Positions 45,291 to 56,395 of a stretch of DNA of 64,000 bases are shown one piece after another. The notes under the pieces are model-generated. The model saw only the letters and a list, made by a program, of their open reading frames with translations, was not told where the DNA came from and made no database searches. The stretch spans positions 10,431,001-10,495,000 of the forward strand of contig BSBM01000436.1 of NCBI GenBank assembly GCA_027924585.1. Reading direction: 5' to 3'. Both the position numbers and the translations under genes were made by a program. Positions within the stretch are counted from its first letter, which is position 1. Each line of letters opens with the position of its first letter. This DNA is from Larix kaempferi. Lineage: Eukaryota; Streptophyta; Pinopsida; Pinales; Pinaceae.

Positions 45291-45834
45291 ATGGAAATAG
45301 AAAAGATTTAGGTCTTACCACTTGAAATGCTGAAAACTGGATCTGGTCCCGGATTAGGGTTTGTCGAAAAACCCTAAAAATTCAAAATGTGAATTTCAAA
45401 TTTCTGAAAGGATAGAAAGATGTGCTTTGATGAGCTGATCAGCCTGGTGCATTCAGAATTTGAGATCAACAAAGTTTTACCCTTCAGATTTGACCTTTTG
45501 TCCTCCTGGGTTCACTAGGGAGAGCCCTGAATTAGGGTTTGAGTTTCCCGGAGATCTACCCAGCCAAAAATCTCGATCCAAAGCTCTAAAATTCGATTTT
45601 TGCAAGGGGCTTCCAGCTGTGTCTTCAGATTCCATAAATTCCTATTTTTGTGGAAACCCTAATTTTTAGGGCCAAATCTGAAAATGCTCGGAATTGAATT
45701 CTGATTGGACAGATAGATGCGCCTTGATGAGTAGAGTCAATCTAATATACTGTTTTTCCAAAATCTGTGGAGAGAAACCCAATAAACAAGAAACTCAAGT
45801 TTCCATCACTGCAAAATGTCTTCTTCTCAGGTTA
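45291..45834 (-). other. copia-2 5' leader
   Basis: Non-coding leader between PBS and gag, about 540 nt. Plus-strand ORF 45460-45669 is a shadow. Confidence 0.7.
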
Positions 45835-45846
45835 GCTCTGATACCA
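45835..45846 (-). other. Primer-binding site of copia-2 (initiator tRNA-Met)
   Basis: Minus strand TGGTATCAGAGC immediately next to the 5' LTR, the exact complement of the 3' end of plant initiator tRNA-Met. Confidence 0.95.
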
Positions 45847-46450
45847 TGTTAAAGTTTGAGCATTAATTTACAATACTCTAGGATCTTTACTGAGAGAATA
45901 ACATATACAGTATATCAATGGATGACAATCACAATAAGCATGACAAGCATCACAAGAATCAAAAGCATGAGAGACAAGAGACACAGAGTTTCCGTGGGAA
46001 AAACCCTAAGGTGAAAAACCCCACAACTTCCTCAGAGATAGAGAGAGCAATGGCTCAACCAAAGTACAACCAAAATACACTGAGATAGTCTCCTAGTAGC
46101 AGATGATCCTCCTCCTCACTAGTGCGCCACTTTCTGAGTGAGAGTGAGATACTTTTCCAAGTGATCTAAATAGAGATAACCTGATCTCTATTTATACTAA
46201 TCTGTTTGCCCAGTGACCTTATGGGGCCGACTTGTCTAGCTAGGTACATCCACATTATAATATATATAATTCAGGGCCGACCCCACATGGTGGTCTAATA
46301 ACCCATCGGCAAGTACACACACTTGCGACACTTGTCAATCCACACGACGACACTTCCTTATAGAGGAATAACACATCTCTGATAAGGGTACAATAAATAT
46401 ATCTGAAATACATAGATGAAATACATTCCGAAGTTACATATACATCAACA
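45847..46450 (-). repeat. 5' LTR of copia-2
   Basis: 604 bp, TATA box (rc TATAAATA) at 46189-46196. Almost identical to 39153-39755. Confidence 0.96.
46189..46196 (-). promoter_or_regulatory. TATA box of copia-2 5' LTR
   Basis: Minus-strand TATAAATA in AGTATAAATAGAGAT, intact in both LTRs. Confidence 0.7.
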
Positions 46451-47650
46451 ATAGAAACATGACATTAGAGGAATTCTTTGGAGCGGACAACATACCTGCA
46501 AGCCTACAGCCAGAATGGAAGGAACAGGTAGAGCATGCCTTGGAATGTTATAACTTAGCTGAATAATTTGAAGATAAAGAAGAAAATGATGAGGAGGACC
46601 CGTGCAACGTAAACATACCTAAGTACGAAGGTGTGCGTGATGTAGAGGGACCTCCACTGGAAATCCCAGACATGAGTGGACCTGTGAAAACAAGAAAAGT
46701 GAACATTGGCACCAGCGAAGAGCCGAATTTCGCGTCTATCAGAGACTACTGGGATGATCAGATGGTCGCGGAGATCGTAGATCTACTACATGAATACCAA
46801 GAATTATTTTCGACAAATTTTATAGAGATGAAAGGTATTCTGGGTGACTTAGGAGTTATGAAAATACCTCTTAAGCCAGGCGCAAAGCCTGTCAAGCAAA
46901 GCCCCTATAGACTGAATCCGCGATACAAAGAACGAGTCAAGGAAGAACTCGATAAAATGCTTGACGTGGGGACCATCAAGCCGGTTGAAGAATCTGAGTG
47001 GATAAGCCCTATGGTTGTCCAGGACAAGAAGACAAAAGGCGAGATCGGGATCTGCATGGACCTCAAAAAATTAAATGATGCTTCGATGCATGACCCATTT
47101 CCTACGCTCTCCACTGATGAAGTGCTCGATAACGTTGGGGGAAATGAGGCATATTCCTTTACTGATGGATTTTTGGGATATCACCAGATAAGAATTGATC
47201 CAGCGGATAGATATAAGACCACTTTTGCCACAGAATTGGGGTCGTTCCAATACACAGTGATGCTGTTTGGTCTAAAGAACTCGCCCGCCATCTTTTCAAG
47301 AGTTGTGGTCGCAAAATTTAAAGATTTCATGCATAAGTTTTTAGAAGCTTATTTTTATGATTGGATAGTATTTGGGTTACTTAAAGACCATTGCGCAAAC
47401 CTCAGATTGATGCTAGAAAAGTGTAGACAACATCAAATGTCATTAAACCTGAAGAAGTGTATCTTTTGTGTACCCTACAGAATTTTGTTGGGACACATTG
47501 TGTGCAAGTAGGGCTTGATGGTTGATCCTGCGAAGATCACAGTCATTGTAAACTTGCCAACACCAAATTCAATAAAGTAGTTGCGCACCACATTGGAGCA
47601 TACTGGTTACTACATAAAATTTATAAAGGGTTATGCATAGATAACTGCAG
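46451..47650 (+). pseudogene. pol: gypsy reverse transcriptase
   Basis: Open from 46633 to 47511, with decayed linker before (stop near 46564) and RT tail after. Motifs in order: S-P-Y-R-L-N-P-R-Y-K-E-R-V, then P-V-E-E-S-E-W-I-S-P-M-V-V, I-C-M-D-L-K-K-L-N, F-T-D-G-F-L-G-Y-H-Q-I, and F-A-T-E-L-G-S-F-Q-Y. The catalytic Y-L-D-D-W box is F-Y-D-W here, so the first of the two metal-binding Asp residues is lost, and D of M-D-G-F (normally L-D-G-F) appears as T-D-G-F. It copied the element RNA when intact; this copy is dead. Confidence 0.85.
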
Positions 47651-48180
47651 CCATGGAGAAGTTATTAAAGAAAGATGCGTCGTTCATCTGGAATGCAGAA
47701 TGTGAACAAGGTTTTGATACATTAAAAGAGAAAACGGTAACTGCACCGATCCTAGTTTTTCCAGACTGGGAGAAGCCATTTCATGTCCATGTTGATGCGT
47801 CATGTATAGCATTGGGTGTTGTATTATCTCAACCAGGAGAGGGAGGTATTGACCATCCCATCGCATTTTCGAGCCGAAAGCTCTCATCTGCATAGAAGAA
47901 TTATACCACCACTGAGAGAGAAGGACTAGCTATGGTCTATGCATTGCAGAAATTCAGGCACTATTTGCTGGGTGCGTACTTCTCTATGTTCACTGACCGC
48001 TCTGCTTTGAAATACCTGGTTAATAAGCCAGTTTTAAGGGGCTGAATATGCAAATGGTTGTTACTCTTCTAGGAGTATGTATTTGAAATAGTAGTTAAGC
48101 TTGGAAGATTGAACTTGGGACCTGATCATCTGTCAACAATCGAGTCAAGAGAAGAGCCTACGAACCTTGAAGACAATTTT
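47651..48180 (+). pseudogene. pol: gypsy RNase H
   Basis: [16 protein letters not shown], then [15 protein letters not shown] (first catalytic Asp), T-T-E-R-E-G-L-A-M-V-Y-A-L-Q-K-F (Glu) and F-T-D-R-S-A-L-K-Y-L (Asp). Stops at 47893-47895 and near 48043. Follows RT directly, as in all gypsy elements. Confidence 0.8.
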
Positions 48181-49491
48181 CCTAATGCGCAGTTGTTTGC
48201 TATTTAGATTGCTGATGATTACCATAAAGATATCATAGACATATTGACTATTGGGTTAGCACCCATTGAGTTCACTACGCAGCAGAAGAAGCAGTTGGTA
48301 GTAAGAGCATCAGACTTCACTATAATAGTAGGTTAGCTATACAAATTGGGGCTGGATGAAGTGTTGTGCAGGTGTGTGTTAGAGCACGAGAAGCCATTTG
48401 TACTGGCTGATGCATATTCCGGAGCAACAGGAGGTCACTACATAGGACGAGCCACTATGCAGAAGATATTTTGAGCTGGGCTATGGTGGCCTACGATCCA
48501 CAAAGATGCGAAGGAACATTGCCAGAGCTGCGATGTTTGCCAAAGAACAGGGAAGTTGTCGCGAAGAGACAAAATACCATTGAATCCACAGTTGACATTA
48601 CAGGCATTTGAAAAATGGGCCATTGATTTTATGGGACCTATAAACCCACTGGGGAAGAGAACCGGTTCGAGGTACATTATTACTGCAACTGACTACCTCA
48701 CCAGATGGGCAGAAGTGAAGCCAGTAAAGGACTGTAGCGCAGTCACCACCGCGCAATTCATTTTTGATAACATCCTTACAAGGTTTGGATGCCCAAATAT
48801 TTTGATGAGTGATCAAGGCACTCACTTCCTGAACAGAACTATTGACGCCTTGATTGAAGAGTTCCACATTCATCATCAGGGAAATACACCCTATCATCTG
48901 CAAGAAAATGGAACTATGGAAGCGTTCAATAAAGTACTGGAGAATGTGCTAACCAAGGTATGCAATGTGAATAGGGATGACTGGGACCTGCACATTCCAA
49001 CCGTTTTATGGACATATAGAACTAATTGCAAGAAGTTGACTCGCCACATACCTTTTAGGCTCGCCTATGGACAGGAAGCAATAATGCCAATGGAGTACAT
49101 TGTTACTAGCTTAAGGATAGCTTCTTTCACAGGCATGGCAAATCACAATGCACTAGAATAAAGGCTTCTTCACTTGGTTGGTCTGGAGGAAGACCGCTTC
49201 ATTGCAGGCTTTAACCAACAAGTGCAGAAAGAAAGGGAAAAAGCATGGCATGATTGGCATATAAAAAATAAGACCTTTCAGGTAGGTGATCTAGTCCTCC
49301 TGTATGATAGCAAGTTCATGAAGTTTTCTGGAAAATTTAAGATGCATTGGCTTGGTCCATACACTGTTTTACATATAACCAAAGGTGGCGTAGTCCAGTT
49401 AGCCACATTAGCAGGAGATAGCTTGCATGACCTAGTCAATGGAAGTAGACTAAAACCCTATCGAGATAGCCCTGCTTCGCAGAACCCTTGA
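48181..49491 (+). pseudogene. pol: gypsy integrase
   Basis: H-H-C-C zinc finger G-G-H-Y-I-G-R-A-T...C-Q-S-C-D-V-C-Q (stop near 48472 inside). Core 48556-49161 with [16 protein letters not shown] and [10 protein letters not shown], so the D-D-E triad is present. C-terminal SH3-like part 49174-49491: F-Q-V-G-D-L-V-L-L-Y-D, then K-M-H-W-L-G-P-Y-T-V. A stop at 49159-49161 separates it from the core; otherwise this is the best-preserved gypsy enzyme. No chromodomain is seen. Confidence 0.88.
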
Positions 49492-50078
49492 TGATAAGAA
49501 AAGAAGGAAATTTCTAAGTGCCAAGTACAGTTGAAATTGGGAACTAGAAATGGGAATGAGTCTGTACGCAAAGTGTGATGAAGAAAATGTATATACCGCA
49601 CAGCACTGTTAAGAAGTGAAGTTGCGCCAAAAAAAAAAGAGAAAAAGAAAAAGCGGAACCACACAGTTGCGAAGTTCAAAATGCAGCTGCGAAGATCGAG
49701 CTGAACGAGGAAAGAGGCTAAGCTCAGAAACAAGAAATCAAGCACTGCGAAGTAATTGCGCTGGAGTAGTGATGACCCACCGCGCAGTTCGACGCAACAC
49801 TCCGGAAAAGTAGCCGTTAGGTTATCGATCGCAAATATAACCATTATACAGTACTTTTGCCAACAATCGCTTGGGCATTAACACAAAAGTAGTCGTTCTA
49901 AATGAGTTAATGAAAGAAAGGACCAAAATCTTCGGCAGATTTGGCCAACGGATACCACATTTAATGCTTATCTAGCCGTTAAGGAGCGCAGAGGACGCTA
50001 GTTGTGCCTATAAATACCACGGTAGTTGGACTCACGGGCGTTACTGAAACCCTTGAATTGTCTTGCGTGCACTACTTT
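49492..50078 (+). other. Spacer between integrase and third ORF with promoter-like end
   Basis: Non-coding, about 590 bp. Purine-rich A/G run near 49627-49665. Right end contains the TATA box at 50009. No pol continuation. Confidence 0.55.
50009..50016 (+). promoter_or_regulatory. Candidate internal TATA box before the gypsy third ORF
   Basis: TATAAATA in gtgcctataaataccacgg, 114 bp upstream of the ATG at 50130. It is not part of an LTR. The same octamer is used in both LTRs of this element and in copia-2. It would give a separate mRNA for the third ORF. Confidence 0.5.
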
Positions 50079-50129
50079 ATGATTATTAACAACAAGTTAT
50101 CAGAGATCCCGTTCAGATCCGTCCAGTGA
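50079..50129 (+). other. 16-codon upstream ORF abutting the third-ORF start
   Basis: ATG at 50079, 16 codons, TGA at 50127-50129, immediately followed in the same frame by the ATG at 50130. It is either a regulatory upstream ORF or the original N-terminus cut off by a point mutation. Confidence 0.4.
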
Positions 50130-52957
50130 ATGTCTGAGAGACCTTCTATTGAGGAAGATTTCATGGTCCAAGAGACTGTGAAGGTGTTTAAGTACAGAGG
50201 AATCGAAGGGTTGATGAGAACCCCCGTTAAGAAGGTTGTAATAGAGGAAGGTCAGGCTTCTCGAAGATCACCAAGAAACGCTCTAGCCATGCAAGACAAA
50301 GGGAAAGAACCAATGGTGGCAAAAATGAAACAACCAAAGATAAGTTCCACAATGCCACAAGTGCCGCTGGCCGATAAGGAGATACTGTTGATGCTAACTC
50401 TTGAGTATATCTCGCCGCATGCATGGGACGCACCGACCCTTAAGCTATTAAAGAACGTCAAGTATGAGATTCTTCTGTCGCCTATTTCGAAGCATGTCGA
50501 AGTGGTAGAAAATATGCTGGGTAAGATCCAAGAGTGTAAGTGGGAAGACTATGATCTGCTTCAGATCCAGAAGGACCCCAATGAACCTAAGTATCCACAG
50601 TTCCAGCCAGACTAGTATATGTGCTGGAAGAAGGATGTGAAAGGCAACCCTTCCTTGGTCGCAGAAAGTTGGTTGTCCGGAGCGGTCGCATCGGGGCTGC
50701 TCAACCTATTGAGACTCCCGCACTTTGACAGATCGCCAGAACTGAATGCGGTGGTGCAAACTCTGATGTCGCGCATCCACCAGGGTTATTTGTGGCTTGA
50801 TCACAATATCGATTTGAACATTGACTTGATCCATCGAATCACCGGACTAATCAAAAGAGGTGAATACTCGAAGCAATTTTCCAAGGAAAGAATAAAGACA
50901 AAGAAGTTGCCGCGAAGATGAAGAAAACACAAGCCGTTGTCAAAGGAAAGAGAGGATTTCAAACATAGGACATAGATGATAGGGCCACGCGGTTTGTCAC
51001 GCAACTGTTAGCCGACAAAATCCTCAAAAAAGAAAGACCATTGGAAGTACCTGCAGGCACGGTACTACTTGGTGCAAAAGCCACGGAGGGAGGAAGGTTC
51101 AACTGGTGTCAATACCTGTTGAATGAGTTCCTGGAGGAGCTGAATGAAACACAGGTAAATGGAGGTAATTTCCATTTTACATGGCTGATAGTGATGATCG
51201 TGTTTGTAGGGTGGAAGGACCCGAAGGATTACATTGGCGTAATCACCGACAATAATGATTGCAGAGGGTCCCGTTATGCCAACCTTTGGCCGAACTTGAA
51301 TTCAGAAAGGTAGCACACGACAGCTGAAGTCTTCTACACTTATTATGACCAGCTGCGTGGAGCCATCATCCTCACGTCATGGATAACAAAGCAGGTAACG
51401 AGTAAGTATATTTGCACTATCGATTTTGATGCTGACATGTGCTCTATTCACATTTCAGCGAAAGCACAGAAGAAGATCCCTGAATGGTTCGCAGGCAGAT
51501 ACCACATGAATGAAGATGACATTGAAAACATTATGAAGGAATGGCTTGCTGAGTTTAGGATCGAAGTGGTGGAAATCCAAAGTGAATCTGCCGAGAGCAA
51601 CCCCATTCCATGTCCCATTACTCAAGAAAAAGAGACAGGAAAAAGGAAGGAAGCTGTGAGCCCGGTACAACAAAAAGTGCAAAAGAAGAAGTAGAAAGCC
51701 AGTAAGGGCCAGTCAGAATCAATACTTACCGAGGATTAGTTTGACATGATCGCGTCGACGGTCACGGCTCACATGGAAGATCTGATGTCCGAGAAGGGGA
51801 AAATGGACAAGGGCATTCAAGGATCTTTACAGAAGAACCTTATAGCCCTGCAAATTGTAACCGAAAAGTTTGAATAAGTTCACCACCGGTTACCCTTGCT
51901 GCAAGACTTAGAGTCAGGAGGCACTTTGCAGCAGAAGACACTACAACTAGCACTGACCCTACCAACAAAGCCGCGCATAGTCAAGCTGGATACACTAAGT
52001 GTAAGATTGCCTCCGTGTGAACAGTTAGTTGTGGGTGAGAAGGACATCCAGCATGTGGAAGTCAACATCTCAGTCCTGCCAATGGAGGGTCTACATGATC
52101 TCCACTCGCAGGTTGCGGAGGAGATCCATGAGAGATATGTAGTTGCTAGAAACTAACACCATGAGTTGGTTGAAAATTATAAGTAGCTGCAAGCGGCAAG
52201 CTCACAGAGGGCTATGGAGCTACAAGATGAGCACGATCGAAGGAAGAGACTAGAGTCTATGATTACTGTTGTAGCTGAGGAAATATCAGAATGTGACATA
52301 CAGATAGACCCTGCAGACACTGTTGTTAAGATCGGCGAGGTGGTTAGCGATCTTAAGGCGGAGATGAGAGACATGGAGATCAGCCACGAGGCTATGATTG
52401 TTTCCTTGGAGGCACAGAATCAGCAGAAGACTCCACAGAACCAGGTAGAGTTAAGAGCACAAGAAGTAAAGGTAGCAACAGAAAGCATAGCCGTCGAGGT
52501 GGCTAAGTGCCAAAATTTGTTAGATGAGGCGATGAAGGCATTCACTTACCTCGAAGAGGATCCGGAGGTGTTGGAAATCAAGAACACTGTGGAGGATAGG
52601 AAGGCAGCACTAGAGCTTCTGGATGCAGAAGTTAAAAAATTGAAGCCAAGAGAAAGACTACAGCAGTACAAGGAAGTCCAGAGCCTGAAAAAAGAAGTTC
52701 AAGCATTAAGAGAAAGAGAGAGTGAAATGACAGACAAATCGCAACCCTTGCTGGAGGAAGCCCACACGATCTCGCAAGAGATTGAGGAGAAGTTAAAGGA
52801 GCTGCGTGAAGGTCAAGAACAGGTGGAAGGACAAGCCGGTGATGATGTAACACCTGAAATGTTGGAAACCACCAGGCAAGTCAAGCAAGATACTAAGGAA
52901 GCAGTTGAAAAATTGACTACAACATACCAAGAGTTTGCTACGAAGCTAGCTCCGTAG
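50130..52957 (+). pseudogene. gypsy third ORF (env position), unknown function, coiled-coil C-terminus
   Basis: About 940 codons long if read through. Part 1 (50130-50921; one stop at 50613) starts MSERPSIEEDFMVQETVKVF and contains L-L-N-L-L-R-L-P-H-F-D-R-S-P, then G-Y-L-W-L-D and L-I-H-R-I-T-G-L. A frameshift at about 50890-50930 leads to part 2 (to 52957; stops at 51311, 51692, near 51737 and 51857, 52154, 52181), with W-C-Q-Y-L-L-N-E-F and W-F-A-G-R-Y-H-M-N. The last 247 codons (52214-52957) are intact and almost wholly heptad-like coiled coil (L-K-K-E-V-Q-A-L-R-E-R-E). No signal peptide or membrane segment, so it does not look like an envelope glycoprotein. The family is not recognised with certainty. 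Confidence 0.6.
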
Positions 52958-53029
52958 GATGAAGAACAATTGGGAGAAGCAAAAGTTGAAGGTGGCTCGG
53001 GGACGAGCCACATGTAAGTGTTAGGGGCC

Positions 53030-54617
53030 TGTTGGGCCTGGCCCAATTGGCGCATTTTTGTGCAAACCAAGTTTTGGAACTGCGGAGCTAAGCATAGTTC
53101 GGTTGGAGACTTTTTGGATAAGTCAGTTTTGGGAAGCTGCAAAATTGAGTGCAGCGTAGCATCGAAAGAGCTGCGAGGTCCAGCGCTGCTAGGAGTACAA
53201 CACTACGATGTTCCCAGTCTATGGAGATCCAGAAAAGCAGAGTGTTGGACGGAAGGCGGCACATATTCCGATTAGACCATCGGTGGTCTATTTTTGGTAA
53301 AGATGCCCCATGATTACCAAGCGGTGGGTAAGAGCAATGTGGAAGGAAAGAAACTAGTCGCACATGCAAAGAACCACTACATGAACCAGTCACATAAGGT
53401 CGTTAGAGAAGGAACGGCTCAGTGAAAGCGACCTGTTGGCGTGCGCGCGACAGAGGGGATGATAGCGACGTGACCACACGCAGAGGATGGCCACGATTGA
53501 ATATTCGCTACTAGAAGCAGCAAGTCTGGTTTTGGGAAAACTGCGACAGTTTTGGGAAACCTTAGGGTTTTTGCCTACGTATTGTAAAGACATGACCCAT
53601 GGGAATGATCTATAAATAAGGCACATTTTGTAAGGGAAGGGTTAATCTCTAAGTTTGGGTTTTGAATCTCATTGTATGATCTGAACAAGTCCTATTCGAG
53701 CTAGCCATTGTAAAGGCTCTGCAAGCTGTGTGCACAGAGACCTATTGAGAGAGAAGAGAGTTTGCAGCTGAGTGCGCAGACTGGAACTGTTGTACCCTTC
53801 CCAAAGGTTAATATAACAACAGTTCCTGTGGATGTAGCCTCCATCCTGGGGGTGAACCACGTTAAATCTTGTGCAGTGTGACTGTTTAGTGTTTGCATTT
53901 GCTTATTTGGTTACAGTGTATGCTTTAGATCTTGTTTATCAGCTTACTTTTTATATGTATTCGCCATGGAAGAATGAGATGGGAGTAATATGTTAAGTTT
54001 CGCATGTATGAATGAATGCTAGATGTTTAAGTACTCCTAAGTTTGAATTAATGCATCAGTCTGGTAAATAATCACATATGAGCGTAGAGTTCGTTTCGTG
54101 CAACTCCTTTGACGCGCAGCACCGGAAGTGCACAGTATTGGTTGTTTCATCTGTTTATATATGCCATGAAGTCCATAATCTAGGCAGTTGATGAATAAGA
54201 TAAATCATTGAGTATAACTTGCTGAAGTTGGCTAAATTCGAAGAGGAAGTGTATAAGTCAGTTGCGTTGTCCTGTTGATCGAAACCTATTTGAATCACGT
54301 AGTCTGTGGATGCGCTGGTTGTGCACGCATCTTAGCTTATAGAAGTGTTAGCCATGAAGTAGAAGACTTCGCGCAGTCTTAAGCCCACAGCGCAAGTCCC
54401 GAAGTTCACTGCACCTTGGATCTGTCTAAACAACTCATCACATAGCTGTGGAAACCTGATTTCGCAACACCCCCATAGCTTCGCCTCGGGTGAGACCTCA
54501 GTCTGTTCGTAGACTGTTGCCGAAAGGGCCAGTGAGAAGGGGTTTTGTTGGTTAAGTTAAACCGCAAAGAACCTGGGTCTACATTGGAAACCTCTAGAGC
54601 AGTATAGTAAACCAACA
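53030..54617 (+). repeat. 3' LTR of the nested gypsy element
   Basis: 1588 bp, TGTTGGGCCTGG...AGTAAACCAACA. TATA box at 53611-53618. The preceding purine tract is poor (gctcggggacgag near 52996). A small insertion relative to the 5' LTR lies near 53180-53195. Confidence 0.92.
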
Positions 54618-56326
54618 TTTATATAGGAGACTTCATCATGCTTCCACAGTTACGTGCTTTATGAACAAAGTCATGGCATTTATAACATTCAGCGTTGTAA
54701 TGTAAGGGAGAAAATGGGTTGCAGTTTCTATTAATAGGCCCATGAGAACCTCTACTCTTTTGAGAGGTTTTACTTACATTTCTCATGTAATCATTTCTTC
54801 CATAATATCTACAATTTATTGCTTTATGCCCAAAATTATTGCAAGAAAAACAATAACCAAAAAAGAAACTTTGATATCTAGTTGTGAAGGGTCTGCTTGG
54901 TGGAGAAACTCTTTTAAATTCATCCTTATATTTCTTGAGTGAGAAATCAGTATTTTGTTGGTCATGATATCTTTCTTTGCTGTTGTATTCACTATGATTG
55001 GAGCTTTTAAGAACATTGGCATAGATTTTAGGCTTCTCTTCAATTTTCCTTTTAGTTGACTTAGGGCTTGCATCTTCTTCAAGTGTCTTCTAATTGTTGT
55101 CATAACCAAGACCTATCTTGATAAATGGTGACCTTTGACTGCTAAGAACCTCATCTGGAATTGCAATACTCTTTTCGAATTTCAAATTTGTATTCAACTG
55201 GGTGACTGTCTTTTCTAATTCTTTTCTTAGAGAGGTAAATTCTGCTTCAAGTTTGTAACAATTTTCTTCCCTTTCTTCTAGTTGTCTTTTCATCAATTCA
55301 TCTATTCTTTCTGCCCCTTCAAGTTGAATTTTCTAACTAACAATTATTATTTATTTTTCTTCAAGGCTTTGTGACAATTGCTCCTTTAGTAGAAAGTTCT
55401 ATCTTTTGAGCTTCGTGATTTCGTCTAGATCACAAATAAGCTCTTCTTCGAGATCAATTTCCTCATCAATTTCATAATTTTCTTCATTTTCTGGAACCGA
55501 CCTTTCCTTTTGATTATCTTCATATTCTTTATCAACAAGCTTTGTTTCCATGGTTATGGAGAGAGATTCTTCTTTATCTTTAATATATTTCCTTGCATAT
55601 GGACACTTAGTGGCAAAATGTCATATTATACCACAATTAAAGCATTTGACGAGTACCTTACTATTGTATTTGTCAGGTCCTCCTTTTAGATTTCTCATGG
55701 ATTGCATTTCTTTTGTCTATGATTCACAACTGGAACAATTACCATATTTCTCTTCATAAATGTTTTGTAGCTTGTCCCAAATCTGTTTTGTTGATGTACA
55801 CTTCTTTACCTTGTTAGTCACAGAATTTGGTAGGGCACTCAAGATGACATCCATTGCTTTTGTATTGTTTTCTCTTGACTCCTTGGAAATTGCATCTATT
55901 GAAGGAGTGATTGGGGTTGTATAACCTATCAATACTGAATACCATATTTTATCCCCAAGAGATATCAAATATATATTCATTCTCACACTCCATGTTGTAT
56001 ATTTTGTTTCATTGAACAAAGCTCTCTTCAAGGAGAGAACAAATTCTTCACTAGCCATTGTGTTCGATATTTTCCTTCCAATGGTTAAACTGTTTCTGAA
56101 AGAACCTGCTCTCAAACCCATTGTTGGACTTATGGTTATATTGAGAGGGGGGTTGAATCAATATAACATACTTTTTCTTTATTCTCACACTCCATGTTGT
56201 ATATTTTGTTTCATTGAACAAATGAGCTCTCTTCAGGGAGAGAACAAATTCTTCACAAGCCATTGTGTTCGAGATTTTGCTTCCAGTGGTTAAATTGTTT
56301 CTGAAGGAACTTGCTCTCATACCCAT
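54618..56326 (-). pseudogene. gag: copia-1 gag
   Basis: Minus frame 56121-55717 starts MGLRAGSFRNSLTIGRKISN. It contains F-N-E-T-K-Y-T-T-W-S-V-R-M-N-I-Y-L and I-L-S-A-L-P-N-S-V, then T-S-T-K-Q-I-W-D-K-L-Q-N-I-Y, a UBN2-type copia Gag. Downstream are a knuckle remnant C-F-N-C-G-I-I near 55640, a coiled-coil region (E-E-R-E-E-N-C-Y-K-L-E-A-E-F near 55280) and two CX2CX4HX4C knuckles: C-F-S-C-N-N-F-G-H-K-A-I-N-C (about 54850) and C-Y-K-C-H-D-F-V-H-K-A-R-N-C (about 54680). The gypsy element is inserted right after this (54617), and the protein resumes at 33829. Confidence 0.82.
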
Positions 56327-56395
56327 TGTTTGACTTATGGTTATAATGAGAGGGGGGGTGAATCAATATAACATACTTTTTCTTTATTTAGTCAT
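55981..56395 (-). repeat. Tandem duplication of copia-1 LTR end, PBS and gag start
   Basis: About 200-bp units 55981-56181 and 56182-56395. Each holds the start of gag (A-x-E-E-F-V-L-S-L-K-R-A), a primer-site region (minus ATGGG(T/A)(T/A)TGAGAGC) and about 45 bp of LTR end. The duplication places a second, truncated gag start next to the real LTR. The units differ by about 8-10 %, so it is old. Confidence 0.85.

Larger units (their letters stand above)
39153..46450 (-). mobile_element. copia-2: young, almost complete Ty1/copia element
   Basis: Minus-strand element of 7298 bp with LTRs 45847-46450 (5') and 39153-39755 (3'), TGTTGATG...TTTAACA. Perfect target duplication ATAGA (39148-39152 and 46451-46455). 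Perfect initiator-Met primer-binding site TGGTATCAGAGC (minus, 45846-45835). Polypurine tract TAAGAGGGAG (minus, 39765-39756). One gag-pol frame with a single stop codon. LTRs differ at about 10 of 603 positions by eye, so it is the youngest element here. Confidence 0.97.
33830..54617 (+). mobile_element. Tat/Athila-like Ty3/gypsy element with extra ORF, split by copia-2
   Basis: LTRs TGTTGG...CCAACA at both ends (33830-35393 and 53030-54617). The flanking 5-mers tttgt/tttat differ by one base and are a likely decayed target duplication. Internal order: short ORF, gag with several zinc knuckles, protease, second gag-like domain, [copia-2], RT, RNase H, integrase, long third ORF. Without copia-2 the element is about 13.5 kb. 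Many stops and frameshifts. LTR divergence is about 10 % by eye. Assignment to the Tat/Athila side of Ty3/gypsy is from the Gag and RT style and the extra 3' ORF (recollection, not a search). Confidence 0.85.

Noticed and set aside
50130-52957. Envelope glycoprotein in the gypsy element
   Set aside because: The ORF is in the env position but lacks a signal peptide, membrane span and cysteine pattern; reported as unknown instead.
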